Assembly (NCBI GenBank): GCA_963803425.1
Contig: CAWDMA010000001.1
Coordinates: 1,798,001 to 1,862,000, forward strand
Direction of reading: 5' to 3'
DNA: 64,000 nucleotides
From: DASPWW01 sp963803425
GTDB taxonomy: Bacteria; Actinomycetota; Thermoleophilia; Solirubrobacterales; 70-9
Shown here: positions 32,505-40,891 of the stretch, piece after piece
Numbering within the stretch: position 1 is the first letter of the stretch
Layout of the letters: the number at the start of each line of letters is the position of its first letter
Program-made: the position numbers and the translations under genes
Notes under the pieces: model-generated
Seen by the model: the letters and a program-made list of their open reading frames with translations, nothing else
Told to the model about the DNA's origin: nothing
Databases searched by the model: none

Positions 32505-33058
32505 GCCGACCCAGCCTCACGGTCTGCGCTCTGCTCGCAGGCCTGCTCGTCGCGGGCTGCTCCGGCGGCGATCAGGGCGTCCGGTTCGTGCAGCGCCCCG
32601 GCAGCCGCCTGGTCAAGGTCCAGACGGTGGGCCTGGCGGCGTTCGGGCCGATCGTGCCCTACTCGGCCACCGCGGCGGACGTCGTCGCGGCGTTCGGCGA
32701 GCCTGCCACGACCGAGCCTCGCGGCCCAGCGTGCAACCGGCGATGGCCGCGCCTCGGAATGACGATCGAGTTCTCCTCCGCGGGCGGCGGGGACCCGTGC
32801 GACGCCGGCGGCCTGATTCAGCAGGCGCGGGTCGGCGGCGCGGCCGCCGAGCGAGTCGGATGGAGCACCGCCGAGGGGATCAGGCCGGGCATCCCGATTG
32901 CGGCGGCGCGCAGGATCTATCCGGACGCGCGCAACCGGGGGGACGCGCTGGTGCTCGTCGACTCGCAGCGGCGCGCCGACCCTCCCGTGCTCGAGGTGCG
33001 AAGCGAGGGCGGCCGGGTGAGCGAGCTGATCTTTCCGATCCGCGCCGGCTCGAGCTAG
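32471..33058 (+). CDS. BamE-like lipoprotein of unknown function
   Basis: 195 residues. GTG at 32471 lies inside the end of permease 2 (34-nt overlap). The signal peptide ends in a clear lipobox (LLAGLLVAGCSGG). The mature part has two weak repeats around VGLAAFGPIVPYSATAADVVAAFGEP and GIRPGIPIAAARRIYPDARN, the 'G-x-x-P/S-x-x-V-x-x-x-F/Y-G/P' pattern of BamE/SmpA-like folds, plus a Cys pair (ACNRRW, DPCDAGG). A link to the importer is possible from position alone. The 3' end overlaps the convergent TPP-enzyme gene. Confidence 0.6.
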   Translation: MARRDHGLDDLGRPSLTVCALLAGLLVAGCSGGDQGVRFVQRPGSRLVKVQTVGLAAFGPIVPYSATAADVVAAFGEPATTEPRGPACNRRWPRLGMTIEFSSAGGGDPCDAGGLIQQARVGGAAAERVGWSTAEGIRPGIPIAAARRIYPDARNRGDALVLVDSQRRADPPVLEVRSEGGRVSELIFPIRAGSS

Positions 33059-34650
33059 TCGATCGCGAGCTCGATCAGGGTCGGGCCGGCGGCGGCGAAC
33101 GCCTCGGCGAGCGCGCCGGGGAGCTCGTCCACATCGCCGAGCGGCACGCCCCGGGCGCCGAGAGCGCGACCGGCGGCGGCGAAGTCGGGCGGGGTCAGGT
33201 TCACGCCTACGAGCGGCTGCCCCCGCTCCTGCATCTCGCGCCTGATCTCGCCGTAGCCACCGTCGTTGACGACGAGCACGGCGAGCGGCAGGGCGCGCTC
33301 CACGGCAACCGCGAGCTCGGGGAGCGTGAACATCGCGCCGCCGTCGCCGATCAGGGCGACGACGTCGCGGTCGGGCTGAGCGAGCTTCGCACCGGCCGCC
33401 GCCGGGATCGCGTATCCGAGGGTCGCGAACCCGGTCGGGTACAGGAACCGCCGAGGCGCCTCCAGCGGGAGCAGGTGGACGGCGCCGTAGTAGCACGCCA
33501 TCGTCGAGTCACCGGTGACGATCGCCGCATCCGGAAGCCCGTCGTCGAGCGCGGCGATCAGCGGCTCGTACGGGGCGGCATCGCGAAGCGCCTCCGCCCG
33601 GATCGCGTCCCGGAGGCCGGCGGCCTCGCCGGCGCCGCGGTCGCCCCGCCCCAGATCCCGCAGGCCGGACGCGACGGCGGCCAGCCCGGCGGCCGCGTCG
33701 GCGACGATCGCGACCTCCGACTCGGCGTTCTTGTCGCGCTGGCCGGGATCGACGTCGAGCCGGATCAACGATCCCTCCAGGGGCAGTGGCGGGTGCCGCC
33801 ACAGGTCGGAGTGCGCGAGCTCGGTGCCGGCCGCCAGCACGGCGTCGCAGCCGCGCAGGTACTCCTGGGCCGCCGGCAGCCTGATCGACGCGCCCAGCGA
33901 CAGCGGGTCGTGCTCGTCCACGATCCCCTTCCCGTTCGCCGTCGTCACCACCGGCGCGCCGAGCAGCCGCGCGAGCGCGAGCGCCTCGTCGGCCGCCCCG
34001 TTGGCTCCACCCCCGAGCACGACCGCGGCCCGCTCCGCGCCCGCGAGCAGGTCCGCGGCCGCGGCGACGGCATCCGGGGCGGGGGGCGGCGGAACCGGCG
34101 GATCGGGCAGCGGTGCGGCCGCGCCCCCGGTCGCCTTGATCGCGTCCAGCGGGATCTCGATGTAGACCGGGCGCGGGCGCCCGGCGGCGAACCGGGCGAA
34201 GGCTGCATCGATTGCGGCCACGGCGCCCTCCGGATCGCTCACCCGCGTCGCCGCCGCGGTCACGCTGGCCAGCGTCGCGAGCTGGTCCGGCGCCTCGTGC
34301 AGGAAGCCGGTGTCCGCGCCCCGGACCGCGTCGGTCATCCCGGGGGCGACGACCACGATCGGAATCGAGTCGGCGAACGCGGTCGCCACGGCCGCGACCA
34401 GGTTGAACACACCCGGGCCGCTGGTCGCGATGCACAGCGCCGGGGGCGCGCCGCTGCGCGCGTACGCGTCTGCCGCGTATCCCGCGCCCTGCTCGTGGCG
34501 CGGGGTGACGTGCTCGATCGACGAGCGCGCGAGCGCCTCGTACAGGCGCAGGTTGTGGGTGCCCGGTATCCCGAACGCGTGCCGGACCCCGTGCGCCTCG
34601 AGCCGCTCGATCACCGCCTCCGCTGTGGTGGGGCCGGCCACGGCACTCAC
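33055..34650 (-). CDS. Thiamine-pyrophosphate-dependent enzyme (acetolactate synthase / 2-oxoacid decarboxylase type)
   Basis: 531 residues in the three-domain ThDP layout. The N-terminal Pyr domain has AFGIPGTHNLRLYEAL and the catalytic Glu in PRHEQGAGYAADAYAR, the middle domain has RAAVVLGGGANGAADEAL, and the C-terminal PP domain has ALIGDGGAMFTLPELAVAVERALPLAVLVVND (the GDG...N motif). The GIPG-H-x-x-x-LY opening recalls 5-guanidino-2-oxopentanoate decarboxylases, but the substrate is open. It is the last gene of a four-gene minus-strand operon (M24 hydrolase, hydroxyacid dehydrogenase, SDR, this), with 3-6 nt gaps. Confidence 0.83.
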   Translation of the reverse strand: MSAVAGPTTAEAVIERLEAHGVRHAFGIPGTHNLRLYEALARSSIEHVTPRHEQGAGYAADAYARSGAPPALCIATSGPGVFNLVAAVATAFADSIPIVVVAPGMTDAVRGADTGFLHEAPDQLATLASVTAAATRVSDPEGAVAAIDAAFARFAAGRPRPVYIEIPLDAIKATGGAAAPLPDPPVPPPPAPDAVAAAADLLAGAERAAVVLGGGANGAADEALALARLLGAPVVTTANGKGIVDEHDPLSLGASIRLPAAQEYLRGCDAVLAAGTELAHSDLWRHPPLPLEGSLIRLDVDPGQRDKNAESEVAIVADAAAGLAAVASGLRDLGRGDRGAGEAAGLRDAIRAEALRDAAPYEPLIAALDDGLPDAAIVTGDSTMACYYGAVHLLPLEAPRRFLYPTGFATLGYAIPAAAGAKLAQPDRDVVALIGDGGAMFTLPELAVAVERALPLAVLVVNDGGYGEIRREMQERGQPLVGVNLTPPDFAAAGRALGARGVPLGDVDELPGALAEAFAAAGPTLIELAID

Positions 34651-34653
34651 TGC

Positions 34654-35439
34654 TCAGAGCATGATCCGGCCGCCGGCGACGTCGAGCGTCACACCGGTCA
34701 GCCATCCGGCGGAGTCGGAGACCAGGAACAGGGTCGCCATCGCGCAGTCGTGCGGCGTCCCGATCCGGCCGAGCGGCGACATCTCCCCCACCTTCGCCCT
34801 CGCCGGCTCGTCCATGATCCGCTCGATCCGCTCCGAGCTCACCGTCGCCGGGGCGATCGAGTTGGCGCGGATCCCATGCGGGCCGAGCTCCTTCGCGATG
34901 TGACGGGTGAACTGGATCACGCCCGCCTTCGCGGCCGCGTACGAGGCCGTCAGCAGCTTGTCGAGATAGCGGCCGCCGTTCGACGACATCGTCACGATCA
35001 CTCCCTGACGGCGCTCGATCATGGACGGAACGACCGCCCGCACCGCGAGGAAGGTGGAGGTGAGGTTGAGCTCGATCACCTCGCGCCACTCGTCCTCGGA
35101 TGTCTCCTCGACAGGCGTGAACGCTCCGAACCCGCCGGCGAACGGCAGCAGGATGTCGATGGGGCCGAGCTCGGACTCGACCCGGTCACGGACGCCCTCG
35201 ACGCCGGCCATCTCACCGACGTCCGCGCTGATCCCGATCGCCTCGGCGCCGCCTTCGCGGAGCTCCTCGACGATCGCGTCGATCCCGTCCCAGGACCGGG
35301 CGTTGACCGCGACCCGGACCCCGTTCGCTGCAAGCGCACGGCAGGTGGCGGCGCCGATCCCCTTCGACCCTCCCGTGACCAGCGCGACCCGGCCGGCGAG
35401 ATCGGGGTAGGTGGGAATCGGGGGCGTCTCGCCCGGCAC
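34654..35439 (-). CDS. Short-chain dehydrogenase/reductase
   Basis: 261 residues of a classical SDR: cofactor motif ALVTGGSKGIGAATCRAL, ISADVGEM, active-site Ser in IVTMSSNGGRY, SYAAAKAGVIQFTRHIAKEL with the Tyr-x-x-x-Lys pair, and ANSIAPATV. The GTG start at 35439 is 5 nt after the dehydrogenase upstream. Oxidation or reduction of a pathway hydroxyl/keto group is likely, with the substrate unknown. Confidence 0.88.
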   Translation of the reverse strand: MPGETPPIPTYPDLAGRVALVTGGSKGIGAATCRALAANGVRVAVNARSWDGIDAIVEELREGGAEAIGISADVGEMAGVEGVRDRVESELGPIDILLPFAGGFGAFTPVEETSEDEWREVIELNLTSTFLAVRAVVPSMIERRQGVIVTMSSNGGRYLDKLLTASYAAAKAGVIQFTRHIAKELGPHGIRANSIAPATVSSERIERIMDEPARAKVGEMSPLGRIGTPHDCAMATLFLVSDSAGWLTGVTLDVAGGRIML

Positions 35440-35444
35440 CTGGC

Positions 35445-36416
35445 TCAGGAGCCTTGCAGGACCTCGGGGTTGACGGGCCGATCCGGCGCCTCCCCGCGCA
35501 GGGCGCGGGCGACCTCCTCGGCCGCGCGCCGCTGCAGCTCTGCCTGCGCCTCGATCGAGTAGAAGGCCATATGCGGCGTTAGCACCGCGCGCGGGTGACT
35601 GCGCAGCGGGTGGTCGGGCGGCGGCGGCTCCGTCTCCGTGACGTCGAGCGCGACGCCGCTGAGCCGCCCCGAGTCGAGCGCCTCGACGGCCGCGTCCATG
35701 TCGACGAGCGGCCCCCGGGCGGTGTTGACGACGATAGGCGCCCGGTTCATCGCGGCGATCGAGTTTGCGTCGATCAGGTGATGGTTCTCATCTGTGAGCG
35801 GGACGTGCAAGGAGATGTAGTCCGCCCCGGCGACGGCCTCGGCGAAGGTCGCGGCACGCTCGGCGGGCACCTTCCACTCGTCGACGTACGGGTCGAATCC
35901 GACCGCCTCGATCCCGAAGCCGGCGGCGCGGTCGATCACGCGCGACCCGATCGCACCCGTCCCGATCACCGCCAGCCGCCTGCCGCGGAGCCTGTGGACC
36001 GTCCCATGCGGGACCTTCCACTCCCCCTCCCTGACTGAGAGGTTGGCGGGGACGATCGATCGGGCCAGGGACAGCAGCAGCGCGATCGCATGGTCGGCGA
36101 CGTCGTCCAGGCAGTAGTCGGGGACATAGGTGACGAGCAGCCCACGCTCGGTCGCGGCCTCGACGTCGATGTTGTCGTACCCGATCCCGTACCTGGAGAT
36201 GATCTTCGCGCCGGCGTCGGCCGCCGCCGCGACCACCGACTCCGGCAGCTTCGCGAAGCACACCAGGATCGCGTCCGCGTCGCCGACGGCCTCGACCAGC
36301 GCCTGCTCGCTGGTGTCGTCGGCGAGCACCACCTCGGCCCCGAGCGGCTCCAGGATCTGCCGCTCGGCGTCGAGGTGCTCGAACACGTGGTCCGTGACGA
36401 GAACCTTGGTCGCCAT
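35445..36416 (-). CDS. D-2-hydroxyacid dehydrogenase 1
   Basis: 323 residues. The catalytic Arg-Glu-His set is visible in VNTARGPLVDMDAA, VALDVTETEPPPPDHP and VLTPHMAFYS, and the NAD motif is LAVIGTGAIGSRVIDRAAGFG. The order YGIGYDNIDVEAATERGLLVTYVPDYCLDDVADHAIALLL is typical of the phosphoglycerate/glycerate dehydrogenase group. It lies 6 nt from the M24 hydrolase gene and is part of the same operon. A second enzyme of the family sits in the plus-strand arm of the island; the two share only family motifs. Confidence 0.88.
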   Translation of the reverse strand: MATKVLVTDHVFEHLDAERQILEPLGAEVVLADDTSEQALVEAVGDADAILVCFAKLPESVVAAAADAGAKIISRYGIGYDNIDVEAATERGLLVTYVPDYCLDDVADHAIALLLSLARSIVPANLSVREGEWKVPHGTVHRLRGRRLAVIGTGAIGSRVIDRAAGFGIEAVGFDPYVDEWKVPAERAATFAEAVAGADYISLHVPLTDENHHLIDANSIAAMNRAPIVVNTARGPLVDMDAAVEALDSGRLSGVALDVTETEPPPPDHPLRSHPRAVLTPHMAFYSIEAQAELQRRAAEEVARALRGEAPDRPVNPEVLQGS

Positions 36417-36422
36417 CGGCGC

Positions 36423-37679
36423 TCAGCCGAGCGCGTAGTCGTAGAACGGGTGCCGCGTGAACAGCACCGGGCCGTCCTCCGTGACCAGCAGGTTCTCCTC
36501 CAGCCGCACGGTCTGCTCCAAGCCGGGGTGGCCGGCGAACGTCTCGGCGGCGAAGTACATCCCCTGCTTCAGCTCGACGGGGTACTCGAGCGAGTACGCA
36601 CGCGAGATCCACATCCCCTCGTACAGCGACAGGCCGATCGAGTGGGCGAACTGCTGCAGGGTGACCGTCCGGTACTTGTCGTCGGCGTACTCCGGGAAAT
36701 TCGAGGCGACGTCGGCCGTCGTGTTGCCGGCCTTCATCTGCTCGATCGCCGCGTACATCGACTCGTAGCACTCCTTGTACAGGTCCTGCTCCTTCTGGCT
36801 CATCGTCCCGTCGACCTTGAAGGTGCGCACGAAGTCGACGAAGTACCCGCCGGGGCCGACGGCGTTCTGGTCGATGATCACGAGGTCGCCCTGGCGGATC
36901 ACCTTGTCGGTGTGCCAGCGGCGGTACGGGCTCGTGTTCCCGCCGGAGGCGACGATGATGTCGTACACGAAGTCGAAGCCGTGCTCGTACAGGTACTCGT
37001 TCACCTTCGCGGTGATGTAGCTCTCCTTCACGCCGGGCTTCAGCCACTCGTTCTCGATCATCCAGAACGACGTGTCGCCGATCGCGCTGGAGATCTTCAA
37101 GCACTCGATCTCGTCGGGGGTCTTGATCACCCGGGCACCGGACATCGCCGGCCACGCGCTGGTGGTCTGCAGGCCCTTGCGCTGGAAGGCGGCCGCCGCC
37201 GACGGGTCGTAGATGTCGATCCCGATCGGCTCGGACTCGACGCCGTTCTCCTTCAGCACCTCGATGATCGAGTCCGCCATCCGATCGACCATCATCTCCT
37301 CGGCCGTCTCCGCCCACTTCCACGTGATCGCCGGGCGGATGTTGCCGTTCAGCCACGGCGCGTCGATCTTCGCGCACTCGAGGTCGGAGCCGGCCGTCTC
37401 GAACAGGACCGGATCGCCCTCCCTGGGGAGGACGCAGTACCGGATGAAGATGTTGTTCTTCCAGTTCCCCTGGAAGACGCCGGTGATGTAGCGGACGTTC
37501 TCGCCGACGAAGCAGACCAGCGCGCCGAGGTCCTTCTCCTCCATCATCATCCGCGCCCGCGCGAGCCGGTCGCGGCGCATCCGTTCGAAGTCGACGCGGC
37601 CCTGCCAGTCGGTTCCGGTGGTGCTGTAGACGCGGCGCGGCTCGAACTCGTGCGGCTTGCCGAGGAAGCCGAGATCCAT
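36423..37679 (-). CDS. M24 (creatinase/aminopeptidase-P fold) hydrolase 1, DddP-like
   Basis: 418 residues: an N-terminal creatinase-type domain, then the pita-bread fold. All five M24 metal positions are occupied: Asp in VIIDQNAVG, Asp in FVDFVRTF, His in FAHSIGL, Glu in AAETFAG and Glu in RLEENLLVTEDG. The ending RLEENLLVTEDG...TRHPF resembles, from memory, DddP-type DMSP lyases as well as creatinase-like C-N hydrolases, so the reaction may not be peptide hydrolysis. It is the first gene of the four-gene minus-strand operon, behind a palindrome-bearing promoter. Confidence 0.8.
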   Translation of the reverse strand: MDLGFLGKPHEFEPRRVYSTTGTDWQGRVDFERMRRDRLARARMMMEEKDLGALVCFVGENVRYITGVFQGNWKNNIFIRYCVLPREGDPVLFETAGSDLECAKIDAPWLNGNIRPAITWKWAETAEEMMVDRMADSIIEVLKENGVESEPIGIDIYDPSAAAAFQRKGLQTTSAWPAMSGARVIKTPDEIECLKISSAIGDTSFWMIENEWLKPGVKESYITAKVNEYLYEHGFDFVYDIIVASGGNTSPYRRWHTDKVIRQGDLVIIDQNAVGPGGYFVDFVRTFKVDGTMSQKEQDLYKECYESMYAAIEQMKAGNTTADVASNFPEYADDKYRTVTLQQFAHSIGLSLYEGMWISRAYSLEYPVELKQGMYFAAETFAGHPGLEQTVRLEENLLVTEDGPVLFTRHPFYDYALG

Positions 37680-37844
37680 GCCCTTCCCGAACGGCGTCAG
37701 GCCGTTGCTGCTCCCATCCGCGCCCGTAGCGTGCTGAAGCGTTCTGTCGCTGCCCTCGGTCGTGGTCGCCTCCCTCTACTCGTGGCCCGGGTGCCCGTCT
37801 GTGACTGCTTGGAAAGCAGTAGTAACGAGCCAGCCCATCCGTGA

Positions 37845-37879
37845 AGCTATGCTACACAACTGCAGGACCGCTATGCAAC
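37845..37879 (-). promoter_or_regulatory. Promoter and operator-like site of the M24-1 operon
   Basis: On the minus strand TTGCAT (37874-37879) and TAGCAT (37850-37855) are 18 nt apart. An 11-bp near-palindrome (reads TAGCATAGCTT on the minus strand, 37845-37855; one mismatch to TAGY-NNN-RCTA) covers the -10 box. The rest of the 204-nt gap (37680-37883) shows only a weaker AAGCAGTAGTA at 37815. Confidence 0.5.
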
Positions 37880-37883
37880 GGTT

Positions 37884-39125
37884 CTACTCGACGAGCAGGC
37901 GGTCGTCGAATCGCGTCCGGGTCAGCCGGATCCCGCCCTCGTCGCCGACGGCGATCGTGTCCTCGAGCCGCACCCCGCCGCCCCCGGTCACCCCGGGAAC
38001 CCAGATCAGCGGCTCGATCGCCATCGTCATCCCGGGCCGGAGCTCGACCGTCTGGGCCCCGGGCATCGCCTCGCCGACGTAGGGCGGCTCGTTCGCACCG
38101 ACGCCGATCCCATGGCCGATGAACAGCGACAGGAACGACGCCGCGAGGCCGCGCTTCTCGCCCTCCGCGCGGACCGCCGCCGCGACGTCATCGTTCGTGT
38201 TGCCCGTCCGCATCGCCGCCGTCGCCGCCGCGAGCGACGCGTGCACGGCGGTGAACACCTCCTGCTGGCGGCGGCTCGGCTCTCCGCAGATCACGGTCCG
38301 GCCGAGGTCCGAGTAGTACCCGCCCCACATCGCGCCGATGTCGATGAAGACCAGGTCCCCGTCGCGGATCACCTTGTCGGACGCGAACCGGTTCGGAGGG
38401 CTCATGTGCTCGCCGGACGCCACAAACGGGGTCGCGAGGTGAGCCATCTCGCCGCCCAGCCGGTACAGCGCGTGCATCGCCTCCGCGACCACGTCGTACT
38501 CGCGCACGCCCGGCGCCACGGTTGCGATCGCGGCCTCCGTGACCGCCTCGCCGATCGCGCACGCCTCCTGCATCACGGCGAGCTCGGCCTCCGACTTGAC
38601 CAGCCGCGCCGACTGCATCACCGCGTCTCCGTCGCCGAGCTCGGCATCGGGCAGCGCCGCACGCAGCTCCAGCACCTGCGCGTAGGCGAGCTCGTCGAGC
38701 CCGATCGCGGCTGCGGCGACCCCGCGGCGCTGCAGCAGCGGCGCGATCACCTCCGCGACGGTTCCGGCGATCAGCCCGCGGGCCTCCATGATCGGGACTG
38801 TCTCGACGTCCTCGATCCACGGCATCACGCCGCGGACCCGGTCCACCTCGCCCCCCGAGCACAGCAGCGTCACCGCCCCGTCGGCGGTCAGCAGGCACCC
38901 GTTCAGGACCGCGCTCTTGCCCTGGATGATCTGGGGGCGGAGCCCGGTCAGGAAACGGACGTTCTCGTCCTTCCACACGAGCAGCGCGTCCAGGTCCGAG
39001 TCGGCGAGCGCGGCGCGGGCGCGCTCCAGCCGATCCGCCCGGAGGGCGGCGAAGTCGATCCGCGCCTCGTAGTCGACGCCGAAGGGGCCGTGCGCGTACG
39101 AGCCCAGGCCGCTGCGCTGATCCAT
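37884..39125 (-). CDS. M24 (creatinase/Xaa-Pro peptidase fold) hydrolase 2
   Basis: About 413 residues. The N-terminal domain has DALLVWKDENVRFLTGLRP; the catalytic domain has all five metal ligands (Asp in VFIDIGAMWGGYYSDLGRT twice, His in FIGHGIGVGANEPP, Glu in AIEPLIWVPG, Glu in VRLEDTIAV). It looks more like a genuine Xaa-Pro/ectoine-hydrolase-type enzyme than hydrolase 1. The ATG at 39125 (MDQRSG) is taken; GTG at 39137 is possible. Neither has a Shine-Dalgarno. It is transcribed away from the ATPase gene and toward hydrolase 1, 204 nt apart. Confidence 0.82.
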   Translation of the reverse strand: MDQRSGLGSYAHGPFGVDYEARIDFAALRADRLERARAALADSDLDALLVWKDENVRFLTGLRPQIIQGKSAVLNGCLLTADGAVTLLCSGGEVDRVRGVMPWIEDVETVPIMEARGLIAGTVAEVIAPLLQRRGVAAAAIGLDELAYAQVLELRAALPDAELGDGDAVMQSARLVKSEAELAVMQEACAIGEAVTEAAIATVAPGVREYDVVAEAMHALYRLGGEMAHLATPFVASGEHMSPPNRFASDKVIRDGDLVFIDIGAMWGGYYSDLGRTVICGEPSRRQQEVFTAVHASLAAATAAMRTGNTNDDVAAAVRAEGEKRGLAASFLSLFIGHGIGVGANEPPYVGEAMPGAQTVELRPGMTMAIEPLIWVPGVTGGGGVRLEDTIAVGDEGGIRLTRTRFDDRLLVE

Positions 39126-39139
39126 CCGGCCGCGCACAG

Positions 39140-39150
39140 TAGCACTAAAC
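39140..39150 (-). promoter_or_regulatory. Partial operator-like site (TAGCACTAAAC)
   Basis: The left half (TAGC) fits the palindrome and the right half is degenerate. It lies just upstream of the M24-2 start, in the gap shared with the ATPase promoter. Confidence 0.35.
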
Positions 39151-39204
39151 GTTGGGCGCCAGGCTCGTCCACCGATCAGGCCGCAAGCGGTACGATCGGC
39201 TCGC

Positions 39205-39234
39205 TTGACTTCGCGCCTGGGAGTTGGATACAGT
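39205..39234 (+). promoter_or_regulatory. Promoter of the ATPase/ring-processing operon
   Basis: TTGACT (39205-39210), an 18-nt spacer and TACAGT (39229-39234), the same hexamers as the importer promoter 9.8 kb upstream. TTGACTTCGC and GATACAGTAG are shared beyond the hexamers. Confidence 0.75.
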
Positions 39235-39253
39235 AGCGCCGCTGTCGTCCCGT

Positions 39254-39264
39254 TAGTGCAACTA
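39254..39264 (+). promoter_or_regulatory. Operator-like palindrome TAGTGCAACTA
   Basis: A perfect inverted repeat (TAGT-GCA-ACTA) that starts 19 nt after the -10 box, the same offset as at the importer promoter. Confidence 0.65.
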
Positions 39265-39298
39265 TCGCTGCGGTGGCGACCGGATCGGGAGGAGGCTG

Positions 39299-40102
39299 AT
39301 GGCCAGACTGGTCGCGGAAAACGTCAGGAAGGTGTTCCCGCCGCGGATCGGGGGGCAGGACCCGGTTGCCGCGATCACCGACGTCAGCTTCAAGATGGAG
39401 GGCCACACCTTCGTCTCGCTGGTCGGACCCTCGGGGTGCGGCAAGAGCACGTTCCTGAATCTCGTCTCGGGCGTCGAGATCCCCACCGCCGGGAAGCTGG
39501 AGCTGGTCGGGAACGGCTCCAAGGGGGTGCGGATCGGGTACGTGTTCCAGGACCCGCGGCTGCTCCCGTGGCGGTCGGTGCTGGACAACATCCTGTACGT
39601 CCAGGACCAGGGCGATCGCGCCGAGCGCCGCCGGCGCGCGAACGAGTACCTGGAGCTCGTCGGCCTGGAGGATGTCGCCACGATGTACCCCGGCCAGCTC
39701 AGCGGCGGGATGCAGCAGCGGGTCGGGATCGCTCGGGCGCTCTCGATCGATCCCGGGCTGCTGCTGATGGACGAGCCGTTCAGCCACCTGGATGCGATCA
39801 CCGCCCGCTCGATGCGGGAGGAGCTGCAGCGCCTGTGGCAGACGGCCGGCGCCGGCGTCCTGTTCGTCACCCACGACGTGCTCGAGGCGGTGCTGCTCTC
39901 GAACCGGGTGCTGATGATGAGCTCTCGCGGACAGATCTATCGCGACATCAAGATCGACCTTCCCTATCCGCGCCTGCAGACCGACCACGACGTGGTCACG
40001 CTGCAGGCCGACATCCTGGAGCTGTTCGAGGTGATGGAGGCCGAGTCGAAGCGCAAGGGGGGCAACGGGACCGCGGAGCCCTCCGCGGACGGGAAGAGCT
40101 GA
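39299..40102 (+). CDS. ABC importer ATPase (SsuB/TauB type)
   Basis: 267 residues: Walker A VGPSGCGKSTFLNL, Q-loop YVFQDPRLLPWRSV, signature LSGGMQQRVGIARAL, Walker B LLLMDEPFSHLDAI and H-loop FVTHDVLEAVLLSNRV. This is the nitrate/sulfonate/taurine class, matching the two permeases at 30.8-32.5 kb. The importer core lacks an ATPase gene of its own, so this one almost certainly serves it, although it lies in the opposite arm of the island. A GGGAGGAGG ribosome site precedes the ATG. Confidence 0.88.
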   Translation: MARLVAENVRKVFPPRIGGQDPVAAITDVSFKMEGHTFVSLVGPSGCGKSTFLNLVSGVEIPTAGKLELVGNGSKGVRIGYVFQDPRLLPWRSVLDNILYVQDQGDRAERRRRANEYLELVGLEDVATMYPGQLSGGMQQRVGIARALSIDPGLLLMDEPFSHLDAITARSMREELQRLWQTAGAGVLFVTHDVLEAVLLSNRVLMMSSRGQIYRDIKIDLPYPRLQTDHDVVTLQADILELFEVMEAESKRKGGNGTAEPSADGKS

Positions 40103-40196
40103 CCGCCGGCGCCGCTCACCCGAGCTGACCCACCGCGCGCGGCCCGCGCCGCCGCCCCGACCAACCGTGAATACACAGAATCACAGGAGGTAGCCC

Positions 40197-40889
40197 GTGC
40201 TCAGGCACACCGCATTCTTTCTCTTCAGGGAGACGATCACGCCCGAACAACGCCTGTGGATGCAGAAGGGGCTCGCGTACATGCGCTTCGAGTGCAAGAG
40301 CGTCGTCGCGCTCGACTACGGGGCCGACGTGTTCGGCGGCTCGGACGTGATGCGCGAGACCAAGCCCTGGGACCGGACGCCGCGGTGGCGCGCCGCCGAG
40401 GCGGGGCCCCCCGCCAACTACGACGTCGCGCTGATGCTCGACTTCGCGGACAAGGCCGGCCTGGACGCCTACAACGACGACGACGTCCACCATGAGGTCG
40501 GCGACTACAACGCCTCGATCGCGAAGCCGGAGATGACCGCGCGGGTGGACTGGAACTACGACGGCGATCCGCTGATCAACCCCGGCCACCTCCGCCACTC
40601 GGAGATGTTCGTGTGGCGGGACGAGGCCGACGACGCCGCTAAGGAGGCGGCGATGGCGCAGGCGCGGCGACTCGGCGACGCCGACGAGGTCGAGAAGGTG
40701 ACGGTCGCGCCGAACGTAGGGCCGATGGCGACCGACTTCGACTGGATTCTGGACGTGCAGACGGCCGACGAGAAGGCGGCGAAGTCGCTGCTCGAGGGCG
40801 ACCTGTACGGCGAGGTGATGAAGGCGATCGCGCCAGTCACGAAGTACGAGTGGACGGCACGGATCAACCACGTGATGAGAGGGATGTGA
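40197..40889 (+). CDS. Protein with two Dabb (stress-responsive A/B barrel) domains
   Basis: 230 residues built from two similar halves: LRHTAFFLFRETITPEQ at residue 2 and LRHSEMFVWRDEADD near residue 125, each followed by a ferredoxin-like alpha/beta domain (YDVALMLDFADKAGLDAYNDDDVHHEV; DFDWILDVQTADEKAAKSLLEG). Single Dabb domains form dimeric barrels in small enzymes and binding proteins (for example olivetolic acid cyclase). Here the dimer is fused into one chain. GTG start with ACAGGAGGT. It sits 2 nt ahead of the amidohydrolase gene. Confidence 0.75.
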   Translation: MLRHTAFFLFRETITPEQRLWMQKGLAYMRFECKSVVALDYGADVFGGSDVMRETKPWDRTPRWRAAEAGPPANYDVALMLDFADKAGLDAYNDDDVHHEVGDYNASIAKPEMTARVDWNYDGDPLINPGHLRHSEMFVWRDEADDAAKEAAMAQARRLGDADEVEKVTVAPNVGPMATDFDWILDVQTADEKAAKSLLEGDLYGEVMKAIAPVTKYEWTARINHVMRGM

Positions 40890-40891
40890 GG

